From Helicobacter ailurogastricus (lineage in GTDB: Bacteria > Campylobacterota > Campylobacteria > Campylobacterales > Helicobacteraceae), in the NCBI RefSeq assembly GCF_001282945.1, contig NZ_CDMG01000002.1:327854-391853 (forward strand): a stretch of DNA of 64,000 nt. Reading direction: 5' to 3'. Positions 44,128 to 54,363 of the stretch are shown here, piece by piece (within the stretch, counting starts at the first letter, position 1; each line of letters begins with the position of its first letter). Made by a program: the position numbers and the translations under genes. The notes below the pieces were generated by a model that was given only the letters and a program-made list of their open reading frames with translations, ran no database searches and was not told the origin of the DNA.

Positions 44128-44668
44128 TCTCATCCTTAAGTTGGTTTATAAAAGTTTCTAAACGCGCTTTTGCTTGCCCATGGCTGGCTAAAAAGTCCTT
44201 GTGTGCGTGTGCGTTTGTGTAGTTTGTAACACAAAACACCCCAAAACTAGGGATTTGGTAATACTGAGCCACGCTCAGTACACTAAAAAATTCCATGTTC
44301 TCTAAGTGGATGCCCGCTTGCACCATGCGTCTAGAAAAGTCTAAATCCGTGTGTATGTAATTGCTGCTATTGACAATGGCTGGTGGCAAGTCTAGGGTTT
44401 TTGGCCCTTGCGCTTGCAGGCAATTATCTAGGGGGGTGTAGCTATGGGCCAGCGTAAAACTCTCCTCAATTTGCATGGCCTGTGTACTCACATAAAGGCT
44501 TAAAAGCGGGGTAGAAAAATCGTAGCTGCCCGCCGTGCCGATAAAAATGATTGTGCTAGGCTTTTCAAGCAAGCACAGACGGCTTAGATTTAAAGCACTT
44601 TGCACCAAGCCCACGCCAACACTTTTGGCGCAAACAAAGCTTTCCGTGTTACCCGCACACACAAACAT
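44117..44668 (-). CDS. Nucleoside phosphorylase/nucleosidase-fold protein
   Basis: 183 residues from the ATG at 44668 (AAGGGG 5 bases upstream; GTG and TTG precede it). The fold is shown by IIFIGTAGSYD (the Gly-rich phosphate/ribose motif), VGVGLVQSALN, HLENMEFFSVLSVAQYY (Met-Glu pair that binds ribose) and FGVFCVTNYTN (purine-site Asn). It is shorter than MTA/SAH nucleosidase or DeoD (about 230), lacking some of the N-terminal part, so the substrate cannot be given. Co-transcribed with the antiporter downstream. Confidence 0.7.
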   Translation of the reverse strand: MFVCAGNTESFVCAKSVGVGLVQSALNLSRLCLLEKPSTIIFIGTAGSYDFSTPLLSLYVSTQAMQIEESFTLAHSYTPLDNCLQAQGPKTLDLPPAIVNSSNYIHTDLDFSRRMVQAGIHLENMEFFSVLSVAQYYQIPSFGVFCVTNYTNAHAHKDFLASHGQAKARLETFINQLKDENVR

Positions 44669-44709
44669 CAACACCCCTTCGCGTAAAGTCTAGTACTTAA
44701 GCTAGCCCA

Positions 44710-44718
44710 TGCTAAAAT
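44710..44718 (+). promoter_or_regulatory. Extended -10 promoter before ksgA
   Basis: TGC-TAAAAT, 25 bases before the ksgA ATG. It could drive the whole ksgA to GT25 run, as later gaps are 10 bases or less and many genes overlap. Confidence 0.55.
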
Positions 44719-44743
44719 AGCTGAAATTTTTTAAAGTGGAATT

Positions 44744-45655
44744 ATGGCACTTTTGGGGCAGCATTTTTTGCACGACCCGCACTACTTGGAGCAGATCTTG
44801 CAATCCATCCCCCATGCCCACTTTGCCGATGCGGTGCAGATGGTGGAAATAGGGGTTGGCTTGGGAGATTTGACAAGCCGACTGCTTAGCAGGCTAGAGC
44901 CGCCCAAAAGTTTGTTAGCCTACGAGGTGGATGCCCGTTTAGCCCAGAGGTTAAAGCCGGTTTTGGGGTCTTTATCGGCGCGTTTAGAGCTGGTCGTGGG
45001 CGATGTGATGCAACGCAAAGGGGTGCAAGATGGAGAGCCAAAAGAGATACGCGTACAAGCCCCTGCGGGGTTTGTGGGGCTTAGGGTTTGCAAAGACGCT
45101 TTTTTACACCCCAGGCCTTATTTTTTGGTTTCTAATTTGCCCTACTACATCGCCACGCCCATTCTCACTAGATGCCTTAGAGATGCCCTTTGTGTGGGGA
45201 TGGTGGTGATGGTGCAAAAGGAAGTGGCTGTGAAATTTTGCGCCACAGAGCAAGACAGCGATTATGGGGCTTTGAGTGTTTTGTGCGCGGGTGTGTGCCC
45301 CGAGCGTACTTTGCTTTTTGAAGTCCCTCCCCAAGCTTTTAACCCTCCCCCAAAGGTGCGATCTGCCGTGATGCGCTTGCTTAAAGCCCCCTTAAGTGAT
45401 CTAGGCGCAATTTGTAGCCTGCCGCTTGCGTCTTTTGAGAGCGTGCTTAAAGTTTGTTTTCAGGCGAATAGAAAAACCCTATACAACAACCTTAAGAAAA
45501 CCTACAAGGCAACGCATATCCAAGAGTTTTTTACACAAAACGGGCTAGAGCTTTCTTTAAGGCCCCACCAAGTGGCTTTTACCCACTACGCTAGTTTGGC
45601 GCACTTTCTCCACAAAAAACTAAACAGGACAACACATGGACAACAATCCCTTTAA
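44744..45655 (+). CDS. ksgA: 16S rRNA adenine dimethyltransferase
   Basis: Dimethylates A1518 and A1519 of 16S rRNA late in 30S assembly. 303 residues: GQHFL at the very start (the usual Lys-rich lead-in is missing), SAM motif EIGVGLGDLT, the catalytic SNLPYYIATPI, VMVQKEVA and the C-terminal domain with FNPPPKVRSAV and FQANRKTL. An insertion of about 25 residues (GVQDGEPKEIRVQ...) lies between the SAM core and NLPYY. The 3' end overlaps rnj by 20 bases. Order ksgA-rnj is as in H. pylori. Confidence 0.94.
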   Translation: MALLGQHFLHDPHYLEQILQSIPHAHFADAVQMVEIGVGLGDLTSRLLSRLEPPKSLLAYEVDARLAQRLKPVLGSLSARLELVVGDVMQRKGVQDGEPKEIRVQAPAGFVGLRVCKDAFLHPRPYFLVSNLPYYIATPILTRCLRDALCVGMVVMVQKEVAVKFCATEQDSDYGALSVLCAGVCPERTLLFEVPPQAFNPPPKVRSAVMRLLKAPLSDLGAICSLPLASFESVLKVCFQANRKTLYNNLKKTYKATHIQEFFTQNGLELSLRPHQVAFTHYASLAHFLHKKLNRTTHGQQSL

Positions 45656-47609
45656 GGACAACCCACAAGACAACAACCAAGAACCGCAAAACCCAGCGGG
45701 CGAGAACGCAACCCCCCAGCAGAACAACAAAAAGCCCCATAAAAGCCGCTTCAACAACCGCATTAAGCAAGGGAGGGGGGCGTTTAACAACAATAACCCC
45801 CACATGCAAGAGCAAAGCGGGGTGAAAAACATCACAAAGGCCAACGAGCGGGGCAATTTGGGCTTTCACAAAGAATTAAAGCAGGGAGTGGAGGCCAACC
45901 ATAAAATCCACATCAACCATTTAAACCCCCATTACAAATTAGACCTCAATGTCAAGGCGCGGGTGAAAATCACCCCCCTTGGCGGTTTGGGCGAGATTGG
46001 GGGAAATATGATGGTGATTGAAACCTTAAATCAAGCCATCATCATCGATGTTGGGATGAGCTTTCCTAGCGAGGACATGCACGGCGTGGATATTTTGATC
46101 CCCGATTTTAGCTACCTACACAGCATTAAGGATAAAATCGTGGGCATTTTAATCACCCACGCCCACGAGGACCACATCGGGGCAGTGCCCTACCTCTTTA
46201 AAGAGTTGCAATTCCCCCTTTATGGCACGCCTTTAAGCCTTGGGATGATTGGCAATAAATTTGATGAACACGGCTTAAAAAAGTTTAAGAGCTACTTTAA
46301 AATCGTGCAAAAACGCCAACCGATCCAAATTGGGGAGTTTGTCGTGGAGTGGATTCACATCACGCACTCCATCATTGACGCGAGCGCGCTGGCGATCCAA
46401 ACCAAAGTGGGGACCATCATCCACACGGGAGATTTTAAGATCGATCACACCCCCGTAGATAACATCCCCACAGACCTTTACCGCCTCGCGCACTATGGCG
46501 AGCAGGGAGTGATGCTGCTACTTAGCGATAGCACGAACTCTTATAAACCGGGCATTACGCCCAGTGAAAGCAGCGTGGGGCCTGTGTTTGAAAATCTCTT
46601 TAAAAACGCCAAGGGGAGGGTGATCATGAGCACCTTCTCTTCAAATATCCACCGCGTGTACCAAGCGATCCAGCACGCTTTAAACCACAACCGCAAAGTC
46701 GCTGTGATCGGGCGCTCTATGGAGAAAAACTTAGACATCGCCAGAGAGCTAGGCTACATCCATCTGCCCTCTAAAACTTTCATTGAGGCGCACGAGGTGG
46801 AAAAGCACCCCGACCATGAGGTGTTTATTGTGACGACCGGCTCGCAGGGCGAAACCATGAGTGCGCTTTATCGCATGGCCACAGACGAGCACCGCCACAT
46901 CAGCATTAAGCCTAGCGACCTCATCATCATCTCGGCTAAGGCGATCCCGGGCAATGAAGCGAGCGTGTCGAGCATTTTAAACTTGTTGATGAAAAAAGAC
47001 GCGCAGGTCGTGCACCACGCCTTTGATGTGCATGTGAGCGGGCACGCCGCCCAAGAGGAACAAAAACTCATGTTGCGCCTCATCAAGCCCAAATTCTTTT
47101 TACCCGTGCATGGCGAGTATAACCATGTCGCGCGGCATAAAGAAACCGCCATGTCGTGTGGCATCCCTGAAAAGAACATTTACCTAATGGAGGATGGCGA
47201 CCAAGTGGAGGTGAATCCAAACTTCATGCGCAAGACCAAGAGCATTAAGAGCGGCAAAAGCTATGTGGATAACACGAACAACACCAGCATTGAGGAAAAA
47301 ATCGTGCAAGAACGCCAAGAAATCGCCAGTGCAGGGCTTTTAAGCGCGGTGCTCTTTATCTCCAAAGAGGGACAGGATTTAATGCCAAGCTCCAAGCTCA
47401 CCAGTCTTGGCATTGTGAATATGCAAGAGGAGAGGGCGTTTTTAAGCGAATTGCATGGCTCTTTGAGTCTATACATCAAGGCCTTGCGCCAAGATGTGTT
47501 GGGCAACCACAAACACCTAGATGAAAATGTCCGCAACTTCTTAAGGAAAGCTCTATTCAAACACACCAAGAAATACCCGGCGATTGTAAGCCATGTGTTT
47601 GTGAGCTGA
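45636..47609 (+). CDS. rnj: Ribonuclease J
   Basis: Main RNA decay enzyme of Helicobacter, with 5' exonuclease and endonuclease activity. 657 residues. An N-terminal extension of about 105 residues, rich in Asn, Gln and Pro and then Lys/His, precedes the metallo-beta-lactamase domain, with HAHEDHIGA (His-Asp zinc motif, H175-H180), HTGDFKID, the beta-CASP motifs (SNIHRVYQ) and [10 protein letters not shown]. The extension is a Helicobacter feature, also present in H. pylori RNase J. The ATG lies inside ksgA (20-base overlap), and its TGA shares a base with the msrAB ATG. Confidence 0.95.
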   Translation: MDNNPFKDNPQDNNQEPQNPAGENATPQQNNKKPHKSRFNNRIKQGRGAFNNNNPHMQEQSGVKNITKANERGNLGFHKELKQGVEANHKIHINHLNPHYKLDLNVKARVKITPLGGLGEIGGNMMVIETLNQAIIIDVGMSFPSEDMHGVDILIPDFSYLHSIKDKIVGILITHAHEDHIGAVPYLFKELQFPLYGTPLSLGMIGNKFDEHGLKKFKSYFKIVQKRQPIQIGEFVVEWIHITHSIIDASALAIQTKVGTIIHTGDFKIDHTPVDNIPTDLYRLAHYGEQGVMLLLSDSTNSYKPGITPSESSVGPVFENLFKNAKGRVIMSTFSSNIHRVYQAIQHALNHNRKVAVIGRSMEKNLDIARELGYIHLPSKTFIEAHEVEKHPDHEVFIVTTGSQGETMSALYRMATDEHRHISIKPSDLIIISAKAIPGNEASVSSILNLLMKKDAQVVHHAFDVHVSGHAAQEEQKLMLRLIKPKFFLPVHGEYNHVARHKETAMSCGIPEKNIYLMEDGDQVEVNPNFMRKTKSIKSGKSYVDNTNNTSIEEKIVQERQEIASAGLLSAVLFISKEGQDLMPSSKLTSLGIVNMQEERAFLSELHGSLSLYIKALRQDVLGNHKHLDENVRNFLRKALFKHTKKYPAIVSHVFVS

Positions 47610-48634
47610 TGAGAGCGTGGGTTTTGGGCTTCATGTTGGCGGGGGTTTTGGGTGCAGCGGAGGTTAAGATGCATACGATTTACTTAGCGGGGGGGTGCTT
47701 TTGGGGGTTAGAGGCGTACATGGAGCGTATTTATGGGGTGAAAGACGCAATCGTGGGCTATGCTAATGGCAAGAGCGAGCACACCAACTATCACGAACTG
47801 CACAACACCGACCACGCCGAAACAGTGAAGGTGGATTTCGACCCGTCTAAAATCAGCCTAGATAGACTCTTGCTCTACTACTTTAAAGTGGTCGATCCCA
47901 CGAGTTTAAACCAGCAGGGCAACGACAGGGGGCGGCAATACCGCACGGGCATTTACTACACCGACAAAGCCGATGAACCCATCATCGCCAAAGCCCTAGC
48001 GCATTTGCAAAGCCGCTACAAAGAAAAAATCCGCATTGAGCTAGAACCGCTAAAAAATTTTGTCGTGGCGGAGGATTACCACCAAGACTATTTAAAGAAA
48101 AACCCCGGGGGTTATTGCCACATTGACTTAAAAAAAGCCGATGAGGCCATCATCGACCCCAACGACTACCACAAACCCAGTCAAGAGGAGTTGAAAAAGA
48201 AACTCACTGACCTACAATATAAGGTTACTCAAGAGAGCCACACCGAACGCCCCTTTGACAACGCGTACGATAAATTAGACAAGCCGGGCATTTATGTGGA
48301 CATCACGACCGGCGAGCCCTTGTTTCTCTCCACCGATAAGTTTGATAGCGGTTGTGGCTGGCCTGCCTTTAGCAAGCCCATTGAAAAAGAAGTTGTGGGC
48401 TACGCTAAGGACACAAGCCACAACATGATCCGCACAGAGGTGAAAAGCCGCGTAGGCAAAGCCCACTTAGGGCATGTCTTTGAGGATGGACCGGCCGAGC
48501 TGGGGGGACTGCGCTATTGCATCAACAGCGCAGCACTAAAGTTTATCCCCCTAGAGGACATGGAAAAAGAGGGCTATGGCGCGCTCATCCCCATGCTTAA
48601 AAAAGCCCTTCTTAAAAAAGAGGTGCATAGGTGA
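47609..48634 (+). CDS. msrAB: Methionine sulfoxide reductase A/B fusion
   Basis: Repairs both stereoisomers of oxidised methionine. 341 residues: a signal peptide (about 1-17, [15 protein letters not shown]), MsrA domain (about 22-175) with the catalytic GGCFWG (C30), and an MsrB domain (about 195-335) with GCGWPAF and the catalytic RYCINSAAL. The MsrB zinc Cys pairs are missing, as in other non-zinc MsrB forms. The signal suggests a periplasmic enzyme; a thioredoxin-like donor there would be needed. Overlaps rnj by one base and kdsD by 4. Confidence 0.94.
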   Translation: MRAWVLGFMLAGVLGAAEVKMHTIYLAGGCFWGLEAYMERIYGVKDAIVGYANGKSEHTNYHELHNTDHAETVKVDFDPSKISLDRLLLYYFKVVDPTSLNQQGNDRGRQYRTGIYYTDKADEPIIAKALAHLQSRYKEKIRIELEPLKNFVVAEDYHQDYLKKNPGGYCHIDLKKADEAIIDPNDYHKPSQEELKKKLTDLQYKVTQESHTERPFDNAYDKLDKPGIYVDITTGEPLFLSTDKFDSGCGWPAFSKPIEKEVVGYAKDTSHNMIRTEVKSRVGKAHLGHVFEDGPAELGGLRYCINSAALKFIPLEDMEKEGYGALIPMLKKALLKKEVHR

Positions 48635-49596
48635 TCGATTACACCCGCCTCGCCACGCAGAGCCTAGATTTAGCCATTGAAGCATTGGCACACGCTAAAG
48701 AAAATTTAACGCAAGACACCCTAAAACCCATTGTGGAGTTGTTGGGCAACGCCCCCTTAGTCGTGGTGATGGGGGTGGGCAAGAGCGCACACATTGGGCG
48801 CAAGATCGCAGCCACACTCACCAGCACGGGCACTAGGGCGGTCTTTTTACACCCCACAGAGGCGATGCATGGGGATATGGGAATTGTAGGTAGCCAAGAT
48901 GTCATCTTGGCTATCAGTTATGGCGGGGAGAGTGTAGAGCTGTTGGAAGCCCTGCGCTACATTGAGTGCGCCGGGGTGGTGGCGATGAGTAAGCACAAAA
49001 ACAGCTCTTTAGCTAAGAGCGCAACCCACCATTTAGAATTGAAAATTAGCAAAGAGGCTTGCGGGTTTAATTTAGTCCCCACCACCTCCACTACTCTAAG
49101 TTTGGCTTTAGGCGACATTTTGGCGGTGTGCCTCATGGCATACAAGAATTTTAGCAAAGAGGAGTTTGCTAAGAGCCATCCGGGGGGGTTACTTGGTAAA
49201 AAAATGCACCTAAGAGTGAAAGACATTTACCGCACTACAAATTTACCCTTAGTGGATGCCAATTGTTGTTTGCACGAAGCGTTGCTAGAGGCGACTGCTA
49301 AGGGACTAGGCAATGCGCTTTTGGTGGATAAAAAGGGGCATTTGCTGGGAGTTTTAAGCGATGGGGACATTCGGCGCGCGCTTTTGCAGCCTGAAAACTT
49401 TGATTTAAACGCCCCTGCCAAAAATTACGCCACTTTGCAACCCAAAACCACGACAGACTTAGACATGCTCGTGGTGGAGGCGTTAGAACTCATAGAGCAA
49501 ACCCAAATTTCGCTCTTGGTGGTGTGCGACACCCAAAATAAGGTTTTAGGGGTCTTGCATTTACACACCTTGTTAAGTTTGGGCTTAGGGGGCTAG
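48631..49596 (+). CDS. kdsD: Arabinose-5-phosphate isomerase (KdsD/KpsF)
   Basis: Makes D-arabinose 5-phosphate, the first step of Kdo for lipopolysaccharide. 321 residues with a GTG start (GTGA overlap with msrAB): SIS domain (about 35-170) with [15 protein letters not shown] and [11 protein letters not shown], the HPGGLLGKK motif, then two CBS domains (about 205-321). A kpsF-type gene follows rnj in H. pylori too; here msrAB lies between. Confidence 0.93.
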   Translation: MIDYTRLATQSLDLAIEALAHAKENLTQDTLKPIVELLGNAPLVVVMGVGKSAHIGRKIAATLTSTGTRAVFLHPTEAMHGDMGIVGSQDVILAISYGGESVELLEALRYIECAGVVAMSKHKNSSLAKSATHHLELKISKEACGFNLVPTTSTTLSLALGDILAVCLMAYKNFSKEEFAKSHPGGLLGKKMHLRVKDIYRTTNLPLVDANCCLHEALLEATAKGLGNALLVDKKGHLLGVLSDGDIRRALLQPENFDLNAPAKNYATLQPKTTTDLDMLVVEALELIEQTQISLLVVCDTQNKVLGVLHLHTLLSLGLGG

Positions 49597-49597
49597 C

Positions 49598-49837
49598 ATG
49601 TTTGAACGCTTAGAACTCATCATTAAGGACATTGAGAACGCCAAAGAGGAAGTGGAATTGTTGTTAAGAATCGCCCACTTGAGCTTGAGCGATTTTATTT
49701 TAATGAAGCGGGGGAGTTTAGACATCCCGCCCACTTTGGACATGGCGTTTTACACGCAGATCAGCGAAAGGGTCGAGGAATTAAAAGAGGCCATCAACGC
49801 CCTAAACAAATACAAAAGAGAAATGTTAGTTTTTTAA
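49598..49837 (+). CDS. Small helical protein upstream of glmS
   Basis: 79 residues, acidic and almost all helix by pattern: a first helix (FERLELIIKDIENAKEEVELLLRI) and a last one (ISERVEELKEAINALNKYKREML) with heptad-like Leu/Ile spacing around a PP turn. No signal. The family is not recognised, though a small gene of this kind stands before glmS in H. pylori, as far as I recall. Gaps are 1 base to kdsD and 9 to glmS. Confidence 0.75.
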   Translation: MFERLELIIKDIENAKEEVELLLRIAHLSLSDFILMKRGSLDIPPTLDMAFYTQISERVEELKEAINALNKYKREMLVF

Positions 49838-49846
49838 AGGAATTTT

Positions 49847-51661
49847 ATGTGTGGCATTGTGGGCTATTTGGGGCTTGATGAGAAAAAAGAAATTTTAATC
49901 CATGGCCTAGAGGAATTGGAATATCGGGGGTATGACAGCGCGGGGCTGGCTGTGCTAAAGACTAACGACTCTCATTTGCACCTTTTTAAGGTGAGCGGCA
50001 AGGTGCAGGCCTTGCAAGAAAAGGCGCGCGATTTTGAATCCAGCGGGTTAGGTGTGGGCATCGCGCACACCCGTTGGGCAACGCATGGCAAACCCACAGA
50101 GGCTAACGCCCACCCGCATGCTTACCGCTCAAGTGCTGTGGTGCATAATGGCATCATTGAAAACTTCGCCCTTTTAAAAGCCCAGCTACAAAAAAAGGGG
50201 CATGTGTTCTCAAGCCAAACAGATAGTGAGGTCATCGCCCATTTGTTTGAGGACGCACTAAGCCAAGAGCCAAGCGTTAGCATCCAAACCGCCTTAAATG
50301 CCTTTAAAAGCACCATTGCCAAATTAGAGGGGGCGTATGCGATTTTACTCATTTGCGCTAAATTGCCCACCTGCATTTTTTACGCCAAAGAACGCTCCCC
50401 ATTGCTCATCGCACAGGGAGAAAGCGGGATTTATTTAGCCAGCGCGCCCAGCGCATTAGTGGGTAAAGCTAGCCACATGGTGCGCCTAGCCGATGGGGCA
50501 ATTGGCGTGTTAGAGGCTAACAAGCCCTTAAACTTAGAAAAACTAGGCAAATTAGACGAAGTCCCCACCGACAGCCAGCAAGGGGATAAAGAGGGCTTTA
50601 AAACCTTCATGGAAAAGGAAATTTACGAGCAGGGCAAGGTTTTAACTTTGTTGGGGCGTTTAAGCCCTAAGGGCGTTGCTTTAGAGTTGCCCGAGGGGTT
50701 TTTGGAGGGCGTGGGCTGTCTTAGCATTTGTGCGTGCGGGACGAGTTATCACGCTGGGCTCGTGGGCAAATATTTGATCGAGAGTTTAGCCGGGCTAAAG
50801 GTGCAAGTGGAGCTAGCCAGCGAATACCGCTACGCTCACCCAGCCACCCAACAAGGCGAGTTGTTTGTCGCCATCTCGCAAAGCGGCGAGAGTGCGGACA
50901 CTTTGGAGGCTCTAAAACTTGCCAAAGCTTTAGGTTTAAAGACTTTAGGCATTTGCAACACCCAAAGCTCGAGCATGGGCGCGCTAGTCGATGCCATGCT
51001 TTTGACGCATGCGGGGTTAGAGCGCTCAGTCGCCTCCACAAAAGCCTTTGCCAGCCAAGTTTTAGTGCTTTGGCTTTTGGCCTTGCAATTGGCCAGCTTG
51101 CGCCACACCTTAAGCAAAGAGGAGCAGGAGGCCCATTTACAGGCCCTAAACTCAAGCCTAGAATCCATGCAAGAGGCCTTAAAAGCACACACACAAATAA
51201 AAAATCTGAGCAAAGAAATCACTAAACGGGATTTAAAGGGGTATTTTTTCATGGGGCGGGGAGTGTTTTATCCGCTTGTGCTCGAGGGAGCCTTAAAGCT
51301 TAAAGAAATCGCCTATGTGCATGCGCAAGGTTATGCGAGCGCAGAGATGAAGCACGGACCCATCGCTTTGGCAGACAACACCCTTTTAAGCACGACTTTA
51401 CTCCCAAAGAATTTGCTTTTTGCCAAGAATTTAAGCAATGTAGAAGAGCTGAGTGCTCGAGATTCCTTGATCTTTGCTTTAAGCCCGCTTAAGGTCGCGC
51501 CCGCCACTTTTTATTTAAAAACCCCTCCCTACCCGCATTACATGAACGAGTTTTTTTATATGCTCGTGCTGTTGCAACTTTTTGCCCTAGAGATGGCGCA
51601 ACTAAAGGGACTAGATGTGGATAAACCCCGCAATTTAGCCAAGAGTGTTACGGTTGAGTGA
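49847..51661 (+). CDS. glmS: Glutamine-fructose-6-phosphate aminotransferase
   Basis: Makes glucosamine 6-phosphate, the first step towards peptidoglycan and lipid A sugars. 604 residues: glutaminase domain with nucleophile Cys right after the initiator (CGIVGYLG), RGYDSAG and THGKPTEANAHPH, then two SIS domains with CGTSYHA, SQSGESADT and the C-terminal DKPRNLAKSVTVE. AAAGGA 5 bases before the ATG. No glmS ribozyme is present; the gap is 9 bases. Confidence 0.96.
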   Translation: MCGIVGYLGLDEKKEILIHGLEELEYRGYDSAGLAVLKTNDSHLHLFKVSGKVQALQEKARDFESSGLGVGIAHTRWATHGKPTEANAHPHAYRSSAVVHNGIIENFALLKAQLQKKGHVFSSQTDSEVIAHLFEDALSQEPSVSIQTALNAFKSTIAKLEGAYAILLICAKLPTCIFYAKERSPLLIAQGESGIYLASAPSALVGKASHMVRLADGAIGVLEANKPLNLEKLGKLDEVPTDSQQGDKEGFKTFMEKEIYEQGKVLTLLGRLSPKGVALELPEGFLEGVGCLSICACGTSYHAGLVGKYLIESLAGLKVQVELASEYRYAHPATQQGELFVAISQSGESADTLEALKLAKALGLKTLGICNTQSSSMGALVDAMLLTHAGLERSVASTKAFASQVLVLWLLALQLASLRHTLSKEEQEAHLQALNSSLESMQEALKAHTQIKNLSKEITKRDLKGYFFMGRGVFYPLVLEGALKLKEIAYVHAQGYASAEMKHGPIALADNTLLSTTLLPKNLLFAKNLSNVEELSARDSLIFALSPLKVAPATFYLKTPPYPHYMNEFFYMLVLLQLFALEMAQLKGLDVDKPRNLAKSVTVE

Positions 51662-52505
51662 AACAATTCCCATTTACATCATCCACCTAGAAAATTGTGC
51701 TAGGGACATTGCCCCTTTGCTGTGGCATTTAAATTATCTTTTAGAAAAAACCCCACATAAAAACTTTAGTGTGGAGGTCTTTAGGGCGGTGCATGGGCAT
51801 AAGGATTTTTTAGCTAAGGGCATCACCTACACCCACACCCACCCCGTATTCAACGACTTTAGCCCCCACTTGCCCGATGTTAAAGAAACCCTAGATTTGA
51901 TGCGCCTTGCCCTAAAAATTCGGGTGAATTTCCAAAGTTTCGGGCAACTCGGGTGTTTTGCCAGCCACTATTTGCTGTGGCAAGAGTGTATGAAATTGCA
52001 AAAGCCCATCATTGTGCTAGAAGACGATGTCCTCCCCACTTTTGATTTCTTTGAAAAATGTGCTTTGGGGTTAGAGAGCTTGTATGGCAACAAAACCCAA
52101 ATGGTGCGCCTCTTTGCCCTTTACTTCAAACGCCACCGCCTTAAAAAGTCCATGGGGCACCACTTCGATCGCCTCTTTAGTCCCATAGGGGGTATGGGGA
52201 CACAGGGCTATATCTTAAGCCCGCTTGGGGCGCAAAAACTCTTAGAAAATTGCCCGGCGCAATGGGTGCTGCCCGTAGATGTCTATATAGACGCTTATTA
52301 CACCCATAAAGCTTCTTGCTTAACTTTAAAAACCCCTGCGCTCTTTGTCGATGAGCTCGCCTCGCAAGTGCCGCACGCCAGCGCGGATTATTTTAAGGGC
52401 AAACTCAAAGCCCTATCCTACCTCTTACGCGCCTGCAATTACACGCTTAAATGCAAGCTTTTTATACAACACCTGCTCTTGTCGTTTTTAGATCGCAAGG
52501 CCTAA
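51645..52505 (+). CDS. Glycosyltransferase family 25 (lipooligosaccharide type)
   Basis: 286 residues. GT25 motifs are clear: an N-terminal IYIIHLENCARD, GQLGCFASHYLLWQECM, VLEDDVLP (the DxD-like site) and GTQGYILSPLGAQKLL. Enzymes of this family add galactose or other sugars to surface glycans. GTG at 51645 is inside glmS (17-base overlap); a TTG at 51654 is possible. No homopolymer tract that could switch it was seen. Its stop overlaps that of the convergent gene by 4 bases. Confidence 0.86.
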   Translation: MLRLSETIPIYIIHLENCARDIAPLLWHLNYLLEKTPHKNFSVEVFRAVHGHKDFLAKGITYTHTHPVFNDFSPHLPDVKETLDLMRLALKIRVNFQSFGQLGCFASHYLLWQECMKLQKPIIVLEDDVLPTFDFFEKCALGLESLYGNKTQMVRLFALYFKRHRLKKSMGHHFDRLFSPIGGMGTQGYILSPLGAQKLLENCPAQWVLPVDVYIDAYYTHKASCLTLKTPALFVDELASQVPHASADYFKGKLKALSYLLRACNYTLKCKLFIQHLLLSFLDRKA

Positions 52506-53203
52506 CAACCAATCTTTAAACGGGCAATGAGGACAAAATCTTGGCTGGCGGGTGCCTGTTGTGCTTTAAGGCGCGTGGGCGTAGAGCCCGGGTAAAAATC
52601 TAGGTGTTGGATGTAGCATTGTTTCTTTAGTTGCTTGCCCATCCAATTCGTTTGTTCTTGGGCTTTTTTAATCAGGTCTTGGCGCAAAGTGCTCCAATCG
52701 ATCTCTTTAATTTGGGGATAAAGGGCGGGAGTACTTGGCAGAATCAGCCCGCTTTTTAGCGCAATCTGAGAGATCTTATCTTTGAGGGTGTTGTAAGCCT
52801 TAAGTTTGTCTGCGGGGATTTTGCAATCCATCGCGCCCTGAAGGCTGTACCCACTAAGCTCTTGTTTAGGCCCAAAGGTGTAACGGGGGCGCAAGTTGTA
52901 AATGGCTTGTTGGCATAAATGATCCTCTTGAGCTAGGTCGTTGATCTCTTTAAAACTCTCTTTAATGGTCTTTTCCTGCTCGGGGCTTAAAGATGGGCTC
53001 TTTAAAAGCCCTTGGCTGCCCTCAAAGATAAAATGCGCACCATAGGCTTTGGGGGCTAAAGATTGTGTACTTTTGATTTGCAAAGCAACGCTCGTCTCTT
53101 GCGCTTGTGTGTGTTTGCCTAAAACAAAACGCTCAAAGCTCAAGCCTCCTATAAAAACCCCTAAAAACACCACCGCCACACATGCACTTTTGATATATTT
53201 CAT
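52502..53203 (-). CDS. Membrane-anchored periplasmic protein, unknown function
   Basis: 233 residues. One N-terminal helix (about 7-25) followed by a soluble part with four Cys in two sets (CQQA, DCKI; QCYI, and a last Cys at the C-terminus). The pattern VALQIKST---LAPKAYGAHF and TLKDKISQIALKSG is a little like the SIMPL (DUF541) domain, but I am not sure. AAAGGA precedes the ATG. It lies 9 bases after the chemoreceptor gene and may belong to the same transcript. Confidence 0.6.
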   Translation of the reverse strand: MKYIKSACVAVVFLGVFIGGLSFERFVLGKHTQAQETSVALQIKSTQSLAPKAYGAHFIFEGSQGLLKSPSLSPEQEKTIKESFKEINDLAQEDHLCQQAIYNLRPRYTFGPKQELSGYSLQGAMDCKIPADKLKAYNTLKDKISQIALKSGLILPSTPALYPQIKEIDWSTLRQDLIKKAQEQTNWMGKQLKKQCYIQHLDFYPGSTPTRLKAQQAPASQDFVLIARLKIGC

Positions 53204-53212
53204 GTCTTTCCT

Positions 53213-54355
53213 TTACTCTTGGGAGATTTGGATTTCATCTAAATTTTTAAGCCGTCCGGTCATCTGCTCCACTTCGTTTGGACTATAATGGTCTTTGACA
53301 TGCTCGATGATGTCTTGTACAAGGGCCAAATTTTGGTTAGGGACTTTGTCTAGGGGAATCTTGTCTGTCTTGTTCGTCAAAACGCTGCGATACACGTGCA
53401 TTTTTAGCACAATCCACTCGATGTGGCGCATGACATGGATTAGGCTTGTTTCAAGTCCTTGGTTATTATCCGCGCTTTTATGACTATCGGCTACGAATGT
53501 CTCTAGCGCCTTAAAAAACTGCTCAAAATGCGCGCTGATGTCTGTGCTTAAACGGGTAACTTCCAAAAAGGAGGTGGCCAATTTATTGATCTCTTGTTCA
53601 AACCCACCAAGACTGCTCTTAATGTTGCTCACCTCCTTAGCCACCCTTTCGGCTAATTTGCGGATTTCATCAGCGACCACGGCAAAGCCCCGCCCGTGCT
53701 CTCCACTTCTAGCCGCCTCGATGGCCGCATTGAGCGAGAGCATGTTCGTCTGCTCGGCGATGTCGCTAATGACATCTGTCACCTGCATAACAAAATCCAT
53801 ATTGTTTTTAAGCCCCTCCATCACAGCGTTGGTGTCTGTGCAACTGACATTAAAATTGTCTAAATCAGTGCGGATTTCACGCATTTTGTCTTGGCTTTTT
53901 AAAGAGTTTCCCTCAATGTTTTGGGCCAATTCTTTATTTTCCACACATTGTTTAACCCGATTAGACAATTCTTGAAGCACTTCCAAAATGCCCTTAGCCC
54001 CCCCGCCCATCTCGGCCAAGCGGAACACAATTTCGCTGTTATGTGCCTTTAAAATCCCATCGACATGGGACTTGGCGTGCGCGGCGTATTGTTTAAAAAC
54101 CCCTCGATAACCCTCTTCAAAGACATTTCGATAATCCTTGCCCTCCTTAGCCGCCTGCACACATGCGTCCATCTCCCTAAACACCGATTCGACTTGATCC
54201 AAGAAGTCGTTTAAATCGTGCATGATAGAGCTATAAGGGCTTTGCTCGTCAATTTCTGTGATGCGGCATTCTAAACAGCCGCTTCTAACTTGGGTGGCAA
54301 ATTCCTTAATCTTGGCTAGGGAAGTGTCGGGGCTCGTGCTAAACCATTTAAGCAT
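53213..54355 (-). CDS. Soluble methyl-accepting chemotaxis-type receptor
   Basis: 380 residues from the ATG at 54355, 7 bases after AAGG; another ATG at 54361 touches that site. No membrane segment. An N-terminal helical part (about 1-130) is followed by the receptor signalling domain, with the hairpin tip EQTNMLSLNAAIEAARSGEHGRGFAVVADEIRKLAE, given here in parts: EQTNML, NAAIEAARSGE and GFAVVADEIRKLAE. After it, HIEWIVLKMHVYRSVL looks like the first half of a CZB zinc domain (as in H. pylori TlpD), but the later Cys/His half is not seen. It starts 8 bases after the PAS gene stop, suggesting the PAS protein is its sensor. Confidence 0.85.
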   Translation of the reverse strand: MLKWFSTSPDTSLAKIKEFATQVRSGCLECRITEIDEQSPYSSIMHDLNDFLDQVESVFREMDACVQAAKEGKDYRNVFEEGYRGVFKQYAAHAKSHVDGILKAHNSEIVFRLAEMGGGAKGILEVLQELSNRVKQCVENKELAQNIEGNSLKSQDKMREIRTDLDNFNVSCTDTNAVMEGLKNNMDFVMQVTDVISDIAEQTNMLSLNAAIEAARSGEHGRGFAVVADEIRKLAERVAKEVSNIKSSLGGFEQEINKLATSFLEVTRLSTDISAHFEQFFKALETFVADSHKSADNNQGLETSLIHVMRHIEWIVLKMHVYRSVLTNKTDKIPLDKVPNQNLALVQDIIEHVKDHYSPNEVEQMTGRLKNLDEIQISQE

Positions 54356-54363
54356 GTGCATCC

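Noticed and set aside
47609..48634. msrAB as a cytoplasmic enzyme starting after the hydrophobic segment
   Set aside because: The one-base overlap with rnj and a clean signal-like start support the longer, exported form.
50721..51252. Several open frames on the opposite strand and other frames within glmS
   Set aside because: They are shadows of a well-conserved glmS frame and show no motifs.
53213..53420. Full CZB zinc-binding domain at the end of the chemoreceptor
   Set aside because: Only the first helix pattern matches; the CxxGxW and following His part is not present, so only a CZB-like remnant can be claimed.
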